From Chara braunii (lineage: Eukaryota > Streptophyta > Charophyceae > Charales > Characeae), in assembly GCA_003427395.1 (NCBI GenBank), contig BFEA01000010.1, forward strand, positions 5,363,267 through 5,413,887: 50,621 nucleotides of DNA, written 5' to 3'. Position numbers and translations under genes: made by a program. Positions within the stretch are counted from its first letter, which is position 1. The number at the start of each line of letters is the position of its first letter. Positions 22,506-32,624 of this stretch are shown here, piece by piece. Below the pieces are notes generated by a model. The model ran no database searches and was not told the origin of the DNA. It was given only the letters and a program-made list of their open reading frames with translations.

Positions 22506-23127
22506 CTACCTGACCTGTGATAATCTCTCGGCTGCTTCTGCCAACGAATCCTCACACCTCCCTCGAGCGTCCTCGCCTTGGTCGTGTATTGCTTGTTGCA
22601 AGGCTTTTTCGTACTCCCCTGTCCTATCCCAGAACAGGGCCTCAACCAGATACAGCCTAGCTTCGAACGGGGTTCCCAGCCACTTCCTCGAACTTTCTCT
22701 CGACCTCTAGCAGGGGTTCTCTCCACGTCCTTGAGAACTGCACCCCTCTTGCCTCCTTTTTCCACAAGGCCAATCACCGGACTTCAACAAGGAATTCCTT
22801 TTTCGCTCGAGTCGCCTGGCTCTCCCCAAGCCCCAAAGCTAGTTCCGCACCTCCTTCTACCTCGACCTCAGGCCTGGCGTCCCGAGTCTCCAACTCCCAA
22901 GTTATCGAATTTGAGGTAAAGCTCGCTCTCATACCTATCTTTCTCTCGAAAGCAGCTCCTCCTTTAACTCGTCGAATATCTTAATCGCCGCTTTCTCAAG
23001 GGATTTGATCCGGTGTAAAGATCCCGGTCTGGCTCTTCTTTTCTCTTCCCAGCAGAGAGTCAGGATCCTATACAATTCCGTCCTCACTCTCTAGGCGTAC
23101 TAGTTCTCCTTCATCAGGCTCGCTCAT
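22506..23127 (-). pseudogene. Accessory array ORF m7 (helical), broken
   Basis: It starts MSEPDEGELVRLESE at the ATG 23127-23125, which overlaps the stop of m6 as ATGA. It ends at a TAG (22506-22508). The frame is disrupted several times. Coding-like pieces are RTELYRILTLCWEEKRR with LEKAAIKIFDELKEELL, and near the end YLVEALFWDRTGEYEKALQ with EDSLAEAAERLSQVR. The composition is strongly helical or coiled-coil and differs from m3-m6 and m8. Function unknown. Confidence 0.5.
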
Positions 23128-23866
23128 GCCTCAAGTTCCTTCGTCAACACACAATAGCGACCCGAATGAGATTCGAGGGGTCTAGCCCTTCCAAGCCTGC
23201 TTCGCAGATCTCCCCCAAGTACCTCCACGAGATGGTCTATACCCTCACGTTTCGACCCCAGCATTCGAATGCGTAGCCCAAGTCTTTTAAGGACGACCAA
23301 TGGTCTTGATGCGGATTTCGCAGACACCAAGACAACAGAGCGTGCAAGTCTAACTCGGTGAACCGAAATTGATTCAAGATTGAGACTCTACGTTCCACCG
23401 CTCTTTTGACCGCATCGGAGGGGTAGACTCGCTCGAAGATGAAGCGGGGGACTTCAACCGGCTCGCTGGCGATAAATAGCGGCACCTCTTCCCAACCTGC
23501 GTATTTCACTTGATATACCCTTTCGTACCCCTGGTGAGGCCTCACTTCCTCGACTATCCTATCTAGACGGCGTCTCACGGCTTGTGCGTCTAAGAGAGGG
23601 TCTTCCCCCAACTTCAGGCTTTGAACTACCTCGAGGAGCCCCTCCTTCGAAAGGAAGATCTTAGCTTCCCCGATCACCAAGCGTTTTTCACTACTCATTG
23701 ATAATCGGACAAATGTCTTTCCCCGACGGATTTTGGACACCTCCGTTCGAACGGTTCGTGTTGGAACTTCCAAACTTGCCTTCGGTAGTGTGACGCGAAA
23801 GACCTCCCCTGCCTTCTCTACAGGCTCCACCGAGGCCCAAAGGGTTCCAGAAATCCTTCGTATCAT
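23124..23866 (-). pseudogene. Accessory array ORF m6
   Basis: The ATG at 23866-23864 overlaps the stop of m5 by one base (TAATG). It is open to 23237 for 209 codons. A frameshift just before that stop leads into a coding-like tail ending GRYCVLTKELEA and a TGA at 23124-23126. It is the best-preserved member of the paralogous set. A beta-rich N-terminus carries VTLPK and GKTFVRLS, followed by EAKIFLSKEGLLEVV, VRRRLDRIVEEVRPHQ, VPRFIFERVYPSDAVK and DLHALLSWCLRN. No signal peptide or membrane segment is evident. It is shared with m8, m5, m4 and m3 at decreasing similarity. Function unknown. Confidence 0.7.
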
Positions 23867-24593
23867 TACCTCGTCTGAGGCTTGTACCCCCTCCGGTTTG
23901 TTACTTGTTCTTCCCCGAAGAGACGAGCGTAGGGGACGTCGGCGACGAGTGCCCTTACCCCTTCAAACTCTCTCAATCGCTCCAAAATCCCCACTAATTC
24001 TCTCTTTCCTGGTACTCCCGAGTCAACACATCGCGTGTAAACAAACCCAGAGTCCGGACCCCAGACCGATGGGCAGACCGAAGAACCTCTACTACCCTCT
24101 CTTCCGAATCTCGCAGGAGCGTTCGTGCCAGAAAGTTAGGCAGGGTCGCATGGAGTATCTTAGAGGCGCGGGGGACTTCTCCCGGTTCAGCAAACGCCAC
24201 CAGTGTCCACGATTCGAAGGTCTCTTCCTCGTACTCCCCTACGACTAAGTCGTTTGCCACCTGCCTAGCTGATTCTCGGTACCCCGCGTGTACTTCCTGG
24301 TCGGTGACCAAGCCTCTCCAGACCTCAGTCCACGAATCGTCGTCCAGAAAAATTGTCGCGTATATCTCGAGAAATCTGCCGATATGCGGCGGACCACCCC
24401 TTCGCACTCCTTCCTGCCACATCAATCTACGCGCCCTAACCCACACGTAAGCGCCTTCCTTGATTAATCCCCCCTTCTCAATACTCATCCAATAAGGCGT
24501 CACGCGAGGGTCCTCAGGGACCAGGATCTGGCTCCCCTCACTAGCCTCTATCATTTCGATGACCTCATTGTCGCCGAGGGTGAATCTGGCCAT
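23866..24593 (-). pseudogene. Accessory array ORF m5
   Basis: The ATG at 24593-24591 directly abuts the TAG that ends m4 (TAGATG). It is open to 23994 for 199 codons. After one frameshift a coding-like tail (LERLREFEGVRALVADVPYA) runs to a TAA overlapping the m6 start. The N-terminus has GAYVWVRARRLMWQEG, then IYATIFLDDDSWTEVW, a helix with ESARQVANDLV, GEVPRASKILHATLPNFLA, and DSEERVVEVLRSA. These align with the same blocks of m3, m4 and m6. Function unknown. Confidence 0.68.
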
Positions 24594-25256
24594 CTACCAC
24601 GGTCGTCTGAACACCCACTCGTAGTAGCTCTTCGGGGAGAGGGTAACAAACTTCTCTAGGGATCCAAGCCTCCTATAAATCCCCTAGAGCGTTGTTCGAG
24701 GAGGGGCCCCGTGGCAGATATAATGGGTGTAAAGTAGCCACAGGGCTCTAAAAGCCAGACCCAAACTCCTCCCTTTTTCTAGGAGCCTCACTATCTTATC
24801 CTCGTTTGATCATAAGAACACAAAGCGCGGAGTCCTTACGGTCACCGGATAACTTGCCCTTGGAAGCTCACCCTCCTGCGCAAATCTTTCCGCTTCTATC
24901 GCCACAAAGCAAAATTCCTTCCGGGTCCTAACTATCCACCTCCTTCTCACTTCTCTCGCTTCTTGGAGGAATAGGTACAACCCATCCTTTTGGCCTAAGA
25001 CCAGGGATACCACGATCCTCGCCCAAGTGGCTGGTTCGATGAAGATTATAGCGGTGACTTTGAGGCCTATCCCAGTCGTTTTCTCCCTCACTTCCTCTGA
25101 CTCTATCCACACGAATTTTTTCCCCGTAGTGACTTCTCCACCCTCCAATCTCCTCCAATCGGGGACCTCCCCGTTACTCGGGACCAGGCTACAAATCCCT
25201 CGCTCGTCTAAAGGGGACTTGACAAAACGACCGAGCTCCTTGTCAAAAAGAATCAT
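24594..25256 (-). pseudogene. Accessory array ORF m4
   Basis: It starts at the ATG 25256-25254, 5 nt after the stop of m3. The frame runs through two internal stops (about 24810 and 24690) to a TAG at 24594-24596 that touches the m5 ATG. Blocks in order are KKFVWIESEEVREKTTG, TAIIFIEPATWARIVVSL, a basic helix AREVRRRWIVRT, GELPRASYPVTVRTPRFVF, and after the first stop SNEDKIVRLLEKG and LAFRALWLLYTHY. It is paralogous to m3, m5, m6 and m8. Function unknown. Confidence 0.65.
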
Positions 25257-25261
25257 TCATC

Positions 25262-26005
25262 CTAAAAGACTTTTTGGCGGATTCCAAACACCCTTTGGTA
25301 ACGGTAATCCCGCCCGCCTTCACTGTCTCTCTCTGATTCCAAGGAGACCCTCTCGCGAATCCGGTCGGCCCTAACCCCGTACGGCACTGGGTTATCCACA
25401 CAATAGGTGAAGTACCAGTGAAGTGACCGAAAGGACAATCCTCTCCTTATGTCCTGCGTAATCGATTTTATGACCTTCTCGTACGCGGCCCCTTCCGCAC
25501 ACACTCTCTGAAAGACGAAGGATGGGAAGATGGCTTGGACACACCCCGTAGCACGAGGGTACTCCTCATCCCGAGCACAAGTTACCCGCAAGCGGATCGG
25601 CAGATGGTGCCGAAGGGGCACTTCCTCAAAAATCTGTTTTAGAATAGGCCCTACTCGCACCTCCCAATGGTCCGCCCGATACCACCCTAAGGCCCAGTGG
25701 GTGACGTACTCTACCCAAGCCTCTTGACTTAAGTAGACCGTGCCTTCAGCGCAGACCGCTGCCCGTCGGGTCTTTCTCCCGTTCTTAGGTTTATTCTTAG
25801 CCTATTGATTCCCCTCCCAAATTCCTACGGCGAACCGTGCCCGGACAAAAACTTCCTTTTTGAGCTTCACACCTCTCTCGCGTCCGGCTAAGTACCTCTC
25901 CGTTCGGTGGTCCAAAGGGACGCTGAAGCACTCTCTCTCCTTGAGGAGGTTGGCCCTCTCGATTTGGACCCTATCGTCGCCAGTTGCCTCTACAATCCTT
26001 ACCAT
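25262..26005 (-). pseudogene. Accessory array ORF m3
   Basis: The ATG at 26005-26003 overlaps the end of m2 in ATGGTAA. One frame runs the full length, with a single TAG at 25802-25804. The order of blocks matches m4-m6: EVFVRARFAVGIWEG, GTVYLSQEAWVEYVTHWA, ILKQIFEEV, EEYPRATGCVQAIFPSFVF, AAYEKVIKSIT, and LSFRSLHWYFTYC. It would be 247 residues if the stop were sense. No recognised domain. Function unknown. Confidence 0.68.
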
Positions 26006-26369
26006 GCCCTTCCCTGGTTTTGGATCACCTCCTTAATGATCCCTACTAACACCTTCCAATCGTCCGACCCATCGAGGTAGGCCTCCGGTATCGTTGGGGC
26101 AGGTCGCTCTCCTCGCCGGAAGGTTCGGCAACCCAGCGTATAAAAATACTGAATCCCATAATTTCCTAAAAATTTCCTATCTAGCATGACCAACTGCCTC
26201 TTACCAGCTATCAAGGAAATTTTCCCCTCGATCCGCCCCTTCTTCTTACATAGAGCGCTATATCAAAATTTTTGGTCCATAGATAGAAGTTGTAACACCA
26301 TACGTCTACACCCCCACGACCACCCACGCTAATGCTTGCCGGCTCAACCTCCAGAACTCCTAGGCTCAT
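25999..26369 (-). pseudogene. Accessory array ORF m2
   Basis: It starts MSLGVLEVEP at the ATG 26369-26367, 7 nt after the stop of m1. One frameshift near 26215 separates the first half (VDVWCYNFYLWTKNFDIALY) from the second (FYTLGCRTFRRGERPAP, AYLDGSDDWKVLVGIIKEV). It is a diverged tandem duplicate of m1, with blocks matching in order at DNA and protein level. It ends in the TAA of ATGGTAA (25999-26001). Confidence 0.7.
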
Positions 26370-26376
26370 AGGCCCC

Positions 26377-26727
26377 TTACTCCCCCACTATCTCCTCTAC
26401 AATCGCGCCCAGCACTCTCCACTCGTCTGATCCGTCGAGATAGGTGTCCGAAATTACGGGCGCGGGTCGCCCACCCCTAGGGTAGGTCCGGTACCCCACA
26501 GTGTAGAAGTATCTAAACTGGTAACCCTTCAGCTCAGTTTTTTCCATGCGGGAGCAACCGACTGCCTCCTCCCATCCACAAAGGAAATCCTCTCCTTGAT
26601 CCTGCCCTTCCTCTACGTAAATGGCAACGTCAAAATCTCTCGTCCATAGACGAAAGGTGTAGCACCACATGTCGATTCCTCCGTAACTACTCACACTAAT
26701 CCCTTCCGGAACCGCCCCTAGGCTCAT
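26377..26727 (-). CDS. Accessory array ORF m1 (intact, 116 aa)
   Basis: The first ORF after the Gypsy-1 leader is intact from ATG (26727) to TAA (26377). It is a small acidic protein with a Trp/Tyr-rich strand block (MWCYTFRLWTRDFDVAIYVE), a second aromatic strand block (YFYTVGYRTYPRGGRPAP) and an acidic C-terminal helix (DGSDEWRVLGAIVEEIV). It is duplicated as m2. The strand-strand-helix order is loosely like the middle of m3-m6, but I cannot show homology by eye. Not recognised. There is no membrane segment or signal peptide. Confidence 0.65.
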   Translation of the reverse strand: MSLGAVPEGISVSSYGGIDMWCYTFRLWTRDFDVAIYVEEGQDQGEDFLCGWEEAVGCSRMEKTELKGYQFRYFYTVGYRTYPRGGRPAPVISDTYLDGSDEWRVLGAIVEEIVGE

Positions 26728-28285
26728 ATGCTCATCCTAATCAAGGAAAATCTCCTTTGTCGCCCTTACTTTTGGTCACTCGAGAGACCACCCCTACCTT
26801 GCAATGAGAAGGTGTCTGTGAGCCTAGCAAGATCAAATGGACCACAGAAGGAACGCCGTCTCACTCGGCTACCCTCCTGTCCTCCCCCCCTGAGAGGTCC
26901 TCCCACTTCCAAGCATAGAGACTAGCCGTGAACACAAGTTATCCCCGAAGAAGGGTGGCAACCCCCTCCCCGGAGTTGGACCGAAGTCACACACCAGTGC
27001 CATATGTCCCCCACTGAACTGACCTCTAGTCCTAAGTTAGCCTATCCGGTACCGCGCCCCTACTCGGCCCACCTCGAGCGTGGAATTACCCGGGTCCCAG
27101 GACTTTTATCCACCTATCGATCGATAATCACTAGCCTATCTACTCCCTCTCATTCTCCTCCTTGGATCGCAAACTCTTCTCACTTCGTTGCCTCCTTCCT
27201 TTTCTCCACCGCCTGACTTTTTTCTCTCTTGGAATCGGAGTATCTTATTGAGGTTCCACAAAAGAAAGGGTGGGGGAGTAGAGTTTAGCAAGAGAGTCCC
27301 TCAGATTTGGTCATCTTCAATATGTACCTTGTAGTCTTCGATTCCTTTAGTACTCGTTATCATATCCCAGTAGTCCCCAAGTTCCGAGTCCGGGAAGTCG
27401 GCAAGACACCGGTCCTCCCAGGATCCGGCCTCCGAGCCTTCCCCCGTTACGTTCTCAAATCCCTAATCGTCCCCTTCTTCCGAACTCTTGGCTAGATTTG
27501 ACACCCCTTCCCCCCTTCTCTCGTCGTGAGTCAGGGCCCTTCCACTCTAGATCCCCCTCTCTCGACACCACCCCTCTCTTCCAAACCCTTGTCTCCCTTC
27601 CCTGCTACTGCGGGTCTCGCCGTTAGTCCATGAGGATCGAGGACAATAGGCAAGGCCCTTTCCCTCGGAATTAAACCCCTTGGGTCCCACCAAGAAGGTA
27701 TCCCTGGCCCCTCTCGAACCCCCCTTTCTTCTCTGTCCTTAGTGTCCACTCTCTTCCCCACTCGCGGACCCACTCACACAATTTCCCCAGGCGGCTCTTC
27801 TTTCCCCTTTTTGATTGTTTTTCACCCTCATTAAAACCCCACAAGCAAACTCTTTTACCCTCTTAATTTGTAGTTTTCTCAAAGCAAACACACAAAAATT
27901 ATCACACTTCCCAGCAAGGGTCTGACCTGGATTTTTGGAAGCCACAAGCGGGGGCCGAAGTCGCACGCGGGGCTAGCACGGACCTGCAAAATCAAGAGAT
28001 TTCGACACCCCAAGTCCCAGCACCCAAACAGCCCAACAACCCCTCCACACGGAAAATAAGGCCCCAACCGAACACACTCCCCGGCGTCATCACAAAATTT
28101 ACCGCTGAAAAAGTCGCCGTAAAAGTCGTGGTTGAATGCCAAAAGGGTGCCGAGGAACATCGATACCGAAAACCACTGAAGAAGTTGATGCCCGTGTCAA
28201 AAAAAAGAACCCTCCGCCACCTGTTACGCTCGTCCTCACCCAACTCGTGTTCCTTGAGCCGGTCGAGGCCGTGGGAGAGAGCTCA
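26728..28285 (-). other. Gypsy-1 leader between PBS and array
   Basis: About 1.56 kb between the primer-binding site and the first array ORF. I find no convincing gene. Open frames on both strands are short and unrelated to the array. It presumably holds the packaging signal and any leader or IRES-like elements, but nothing specific is visible. Confidence 0.5.
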
Positions 28286-28303
28286 TCCCCGGCAACGGCG
28301 CCA
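28286..28303 (-). promoter_or_regulatory. Primer-binding site, tRNA-Asp type
   Basis: On the + strand these 18 bases are TCCCCGGCAACGGCGCCA, the 3' end including CCA of plant-type tRNA-Asp(GUC). The element (- strand) therefore carries the exact complement, three bases inside its 5' LTR. This primes minus-strand DNA synthesis and fixes the orientation of Gypsy-1 independently of its genes. The same tRNA is used by many plant Ty3/gypsy elements. Confidence 0.93.
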
Positions 28304-28436
28304 ATTTGCCGGTCCTTTCTCCCCGATTCACCCCCGCTTCTTTCCCCCTCTTCCCGGACCTCTTACGGATGGCTTGCGTTCCGCCCAGGACGCAAGGAGA
28401 AAGAGAGAATGGAGAACTCTAGAAAACAGGTCTTAT

Positions 28437-28709
28437 TAGCCCTTTGAGCGCTAACGGTTGTATCCTTTAACCAAGGGTGAAGTAGCGACCTGTCACAGGC
28501 TAACTATTAACGTCAGGACAAGCCCCAGCGTTTCGCTCGTGCCCCAGGGTGCAAACAGCCGTAACAACAGGGAGCATCAGATACGGCCACAGATGGCCGT
28601 CAAACGCAGAGATCGGTACCTGCAAAGGAACGACATCAACTTCATCAAAGATGGACCCAGAAATGCCAAGTCCCAGAGAGGGCCGTTATGGTAGTTAATT
28701 TACATATTG
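28437..28709. repeat. Block present only in the right LTR
   Basis: The left LTR reads AGGTCTTATACTCGTAACC, while the right LTR has about 273 bp between AGGTCTTAT and GTAACC. The block has no coding sequence, clear terminal repeats or clean target duplication. It is either a small insertion here or a deletion in the left copy. Confidence 0.65.
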
Positions 28710-30627
28710 GTAACCTCCCACTCGCCCCGTGGTGCTCAGACCAGCGAGCAGCGCCCGACTGTGTCACAAGAGGACACGCTCTTCTAGCTCATAGGAGAAC
28801 CCAGCCCTAAACTCTCCGCTTCAGCGAGCAAGCAAAGCAATGCAGTTACCGAACTCGAGAATTTTGACGAATGCTGGAGCTTACTCCGACTCAAAACTTA
28901 GAGGCCCCACCCGTCAAGGGAACTCACAGCGAGAGAAAAAGACAATTTTTTGGCGCGTCAGTGTTACAGTCAACCTCTCACGGAAGTCTATCCCGGTGTT
29001 TGGTTTGCTGGAGCACCCCGAGCCAAGGACGGGGAGCGACCTGGCCCGAGCCAACGGGACTATGCCTTCCCCGGACGCAATAACTCAGGCAGACTCGAGA
29101 ACTCACTTTGACTCCCAAAGAAGAGGCTTGGAACATCAAGAAGAGAGAAAAAAAAGACAATTTTGAATGCGTCACCATAGCGGTGATCTTCTCGAAAAAG
29201 TATATTTCCGGGCTCACGAAACCAGACTACGAGAGCTCACTCCGACTCAGAAAGAAAAGACAAATTTAATACATCACCATAGCGGAAAACTTTTTTCGAA
29301 AAATTGTCTTTCCGGACCCAAGAACTCAAACAGACTCGGGAGCTCACTCCAACTCGGAAGGAAGAGACGTTGAACATCAAAGATGATTTTTAGCGGATCG
29401 CCGTAGCGATAAACTTCTCGGAGAAATGTTTGATTCGTTAGCGAGCTCCGTGGCCGCGCTTTCACCCCCCTCCTCCCCTCGATCTCTCTTTCTCGCTCTC
29501 TCTCTCTTTCGGTCTTCCCGATCGCTCTCCCTCTCTATCTCTCCTTCTCTCACTTTCTCTCTCTCCCTCTCTCTCTATCTCTCCCTCTCTCAGTCTCCTT
29601 CCTTTTCTCTCTTTCTCTCTTTCTCTTTCTCATGCACGCCCTTCCTCCTTTCTACGCAGTGAGCCATTTACCCACCGCACCTTCGTTCGTCGGCTGCCCT
29701 CGACCGCAACTCCGTTTCAAGTACGCGGCGATGGCGATCCCCTTCATCCGGTTCGCAGTCCTCCTTTTCTCCCCCTTCTGCCCCTACGACCGCCTTTCTC
29801 TGCTTGCTTCCTCCCGTCGGGGTGATGATCCCCTTGTCCAAGTGCCTTCGGCTTACTTAGACACTCTCCCCCTCTGCCCTCGTCTAAACACAGCCGACCC
29901 TCGGCACAATCCGCTCTCGATTCGCCCTCGGCCTGGCCTGTTTCCCAACTCGCGACCTCAGCTAGCGGTTCGTCTTAGCCCCAGCCCCCTTCCGTGTATA
30001 GCTTTGATGGAGCGAGACCGACAGGTCCCTCAGCTCGCGGTCCGAGCTTGGCCGGTGTGGTGTCTGCACGTGGGTGGCCTTCGTGCGTGCGTTGCTTCGT
30101 TGTTTCGACTGTTTGTCCCTCCCCTTCAATGGACGTACCCTGCTCACAGCTCGCTGCTCACGGGTCGAGCGTGACCGATTTCCCCTTCTCCGCGTGCGCA
30201 CCGCTCACAATCTGTGTTGCCGTCCCCTTTCCTCCATGCGGCACTTGGTTCACGACTCGTTGTTAGCGGGCCGATCCTCCCCTTCGCGGTACAGCTGGCT
30301 GTTCCTCTCTTCTATGCACGGCTCCCCTTGCTCCTCATGTGTGACTGTTCCCTGTAAGTTCTTCACAACGCCGGCCGACCGTGGCTGAAGGTCGTTCCCC
30401 TCTAACTGCTCAACAGTGTTACACACGCCTTGCTCGCTGCCGATCACATGCCCCTAGAAAGATACCTCTAAGATCCCAGCTCCACTCGTGCTCGCCCGTT
30501 TCCTCTCTCGGAGAGGTAGTTCTCGCCACACGCTCCAGCGCAGGTTCGGGCGCCAGCTTGCGTAATCGAAGCAGGCCTCCCCCGTCTTATCCGCGAGTCT
30601 TACCCTTTGAGCGCCCTCCTCCTCTTC

Positions 30628-30630
<3 letters not shown>

Positions 30631-30692
<62 letters not shown>

Positions 30693-30782
30693 NNNNNNNN
30701 NNNNNNNNNNNNNNNNNNNNNNNNNNNNNNNNNNNNNNNNNNNNNNNNNNNNNNNNNNNNNNNNNNNNNNNNNNNNNNNNNN

Positions 30783-30868
<86 letters not shown>
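30631..30868. repeat. CT/CA microsatellites with 90-N gap
   Basis: A (CT)n tract to 30692, a 90-N assembly gap (30693-30782), a short (CT)n and then a (CA)n tract to about 30868. The left LTR has only a few CA units here, so the CA tract expanded after insertion or the gap region is misassembled. Confidence 0.9.
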
Positions 30869-30870
<2 letters not shown>

Positions 30871-32624
30871 CTCTCTCTACCGGACGCCCGCTAAGTGTCG
30901 AGCACTTTCGCTGCTCTGCCGAACGACCCGAACGCTCTAGCACTCGTGCGCGCATCCCGAACGCCCAGTGCATGCGTGTACTCTTCGTACTCTCCCCCTC
31001 CCTTTTTTTTTCCACTTTCTCCCCTTCTTTTATATTCTTCGATCCTTCCCTTCTCCGATCCTCCTCCTTCTCGTTCCCTCCAATCACAACTCGCTCTCTC
31101 TCCCTGCCATCGGCCCCGCTGGTTTTTCCTACTTCTAATCTTCCCGCCGATCGTCAAAATTTCCCCGAAAAAAAATTATTCCCGCTCGGTTCATCAAGCT
31201 CGCAATCCATCCTCCTCCCGCCCTGGCCAGTCCTAGTGTACTCCCCACAGGGCGCGTCCCGACCTCTGAGCTAGGTGTGATCCGCGCCCTGCCAGTCTTC
31301 TTGCATCATCTTTTCCCCCGTCATGCCTGCCCCGTCCCCTTGTCTCAGTGCATGCCATTTCCCTGTCAGCCCCGGCGCGATTCCCCCAAAACGGTTATCA
31401 AGAAAAGCGAGGGTGCACACTTCTTGCCAACCGTTTTGTCGGGCTCTCCCTTTCTTGATTCCTTCGTTCACTTCCCTCGCTCTCCCCCTTCTTTTCCATT
31501 GGCTCGATCCCTCTTCTTCGACGTCCACCAATCGTACCCTTCCCTTCTTGCGCCGGATTGCTCCTGCGGACGCATTGTCGTGCCTTCTCCCCCGATTCAC
31601 CCCGTCTCGGCGCCCACTTTCCCCTACTAGGATTGTTGAGGTGGCGTTTCAGCGGACTCGGCGCCCTGGCTTTCTGCCAGCTTCCTCCGCCTTCCCTCTC
31701 ACACCTCCGATCCTTAACTTCCCTTTCATATTTGCCAGTCCTTTCCCTTTGTTACCAACCAGGATCAGTCGCTTCAGGTTCTTGCTGAGTTGGCCCTCAC
31801 CTTCTCCCCATCAGAGGCTCTCATCAGAGGGCAGGGGCAACGTCCAGCCTGACAGACCCTGGGAAACCATGGCAGCATTCCCGAAATTGTCACCTCCTCT
31901 CCATGATCATTTCCAATCTGACCACCTCGGTTCGGGTGCACTGCGCAGCTCCTCCCTGCCACTGCCGCAAATGAGGGAATTAGAGACTGGCTTTTTCATG
32001 GACTAAGCTTAGCCCCACCATCTGCCTTGGCCCCTGATTCGTTCTCCCGATTTATCGCCCCTCCCAGCGCTGGTCTAATTTAAAGCTGCTTGCACAGGCC
32101 TCACGCTCCCGTTTCTCTCAACATTGGAGTTCGGCACCTCTTAGCGTAGGCAGGAGAGGACCTGCCGGTATACCGGGCCATTGCGTGGCGCCTGAAAGCT
32201 GATCTCTTTAAGCTGCGAAGCCACTCTCTTCGAGCCAATTATTACGCTGGTCATGCTGAAAAGGGCGCCCTGCTGACCACAACACCCCGTTCGATGGTCG
32301 ATCCATTCCGGATCGTGGTCTCACACCCCCCCCCTCCCCTGGTATCCGGCTTTGGATACAAGTTTGCTGCTTTCCCCTCCCTTCCTGGTAGACCTTTCGG
32401 ATTCTCTCGTTCCTCAGTCCGCACTTGTTCCCGCTTGAGCATCTTTCGGATCATCACTCCTGTTCTTCCAAGGGTTAGTGAGACAACCAAGCAACCCAGG
32501 AACACAGCCAGACCACACAATCCCAAGCATTCATAACAAAGAAAAGGAATCTTCAAAGAACATCGCCATAAAATTCCTCAGTTTTGTGAAGCGCCATGTT
32601 CAGCTGGTAGGCAGCCGCCCGACA

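Larger units (their letters stand above)
10630..32624 (-). mobile_element. Gypsy-1: giant Ty3/gypsy LTR retrotransposon
   Basis: A 22-kb element on the - strand. Long direct repeats (10630-14644 and 28307-32624) begin TGTCGG/TGCCGG and end CCGACA. On the - strand, the LTR at 28307 is followed after 3 nt by a tRNA-Asp primer-binding site, a leader, eight small ORFs, gag, protease, RT-RNase H and integrase. This RT-before-integrase order is Ty3/gypsy. The flanks share ACGT (10626-10629 and 32625-32628), a possible 4-bp target duplication. By eye the LTRs differ by about 5% over their first 125 bp, and the genes carry stops and frameshifts, so this is an old inactive copy. Confidence 0.88.
28307..32624 (-). 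repeat. Gypsy-1 5' LTR (right copy)
   Basis: A 4,318-bp repeat matching 10630-14644, starting TGCCGG and ending CCGACA. In element orientation it is the 5' LTR that would supply the promoter. Compared with the other copy it has an extra block at 28437-28709, a 90-N gap at 30693-30782 and a (CA)n tract at about 30796-30868. No gene is recognised in it. Confidence 0.9.

Noticed and set aside
21642-26727. Array ORFs as captured host genes of known function
   Set aside because: No known domain motif could be identified by eye. Their position between PBS and gag and shared strand argue they are element genes, so no function is assigned.
30381-31274. 297-codon + strand frame in the right LTR
   Set aside because: It runs through the CT/CA microsatellite and an N gap; low complexity only.
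31810-31840. CTGATGA on the - strand within the right LTR
   Set aside because: No stem II or GAAA at the required spacing.
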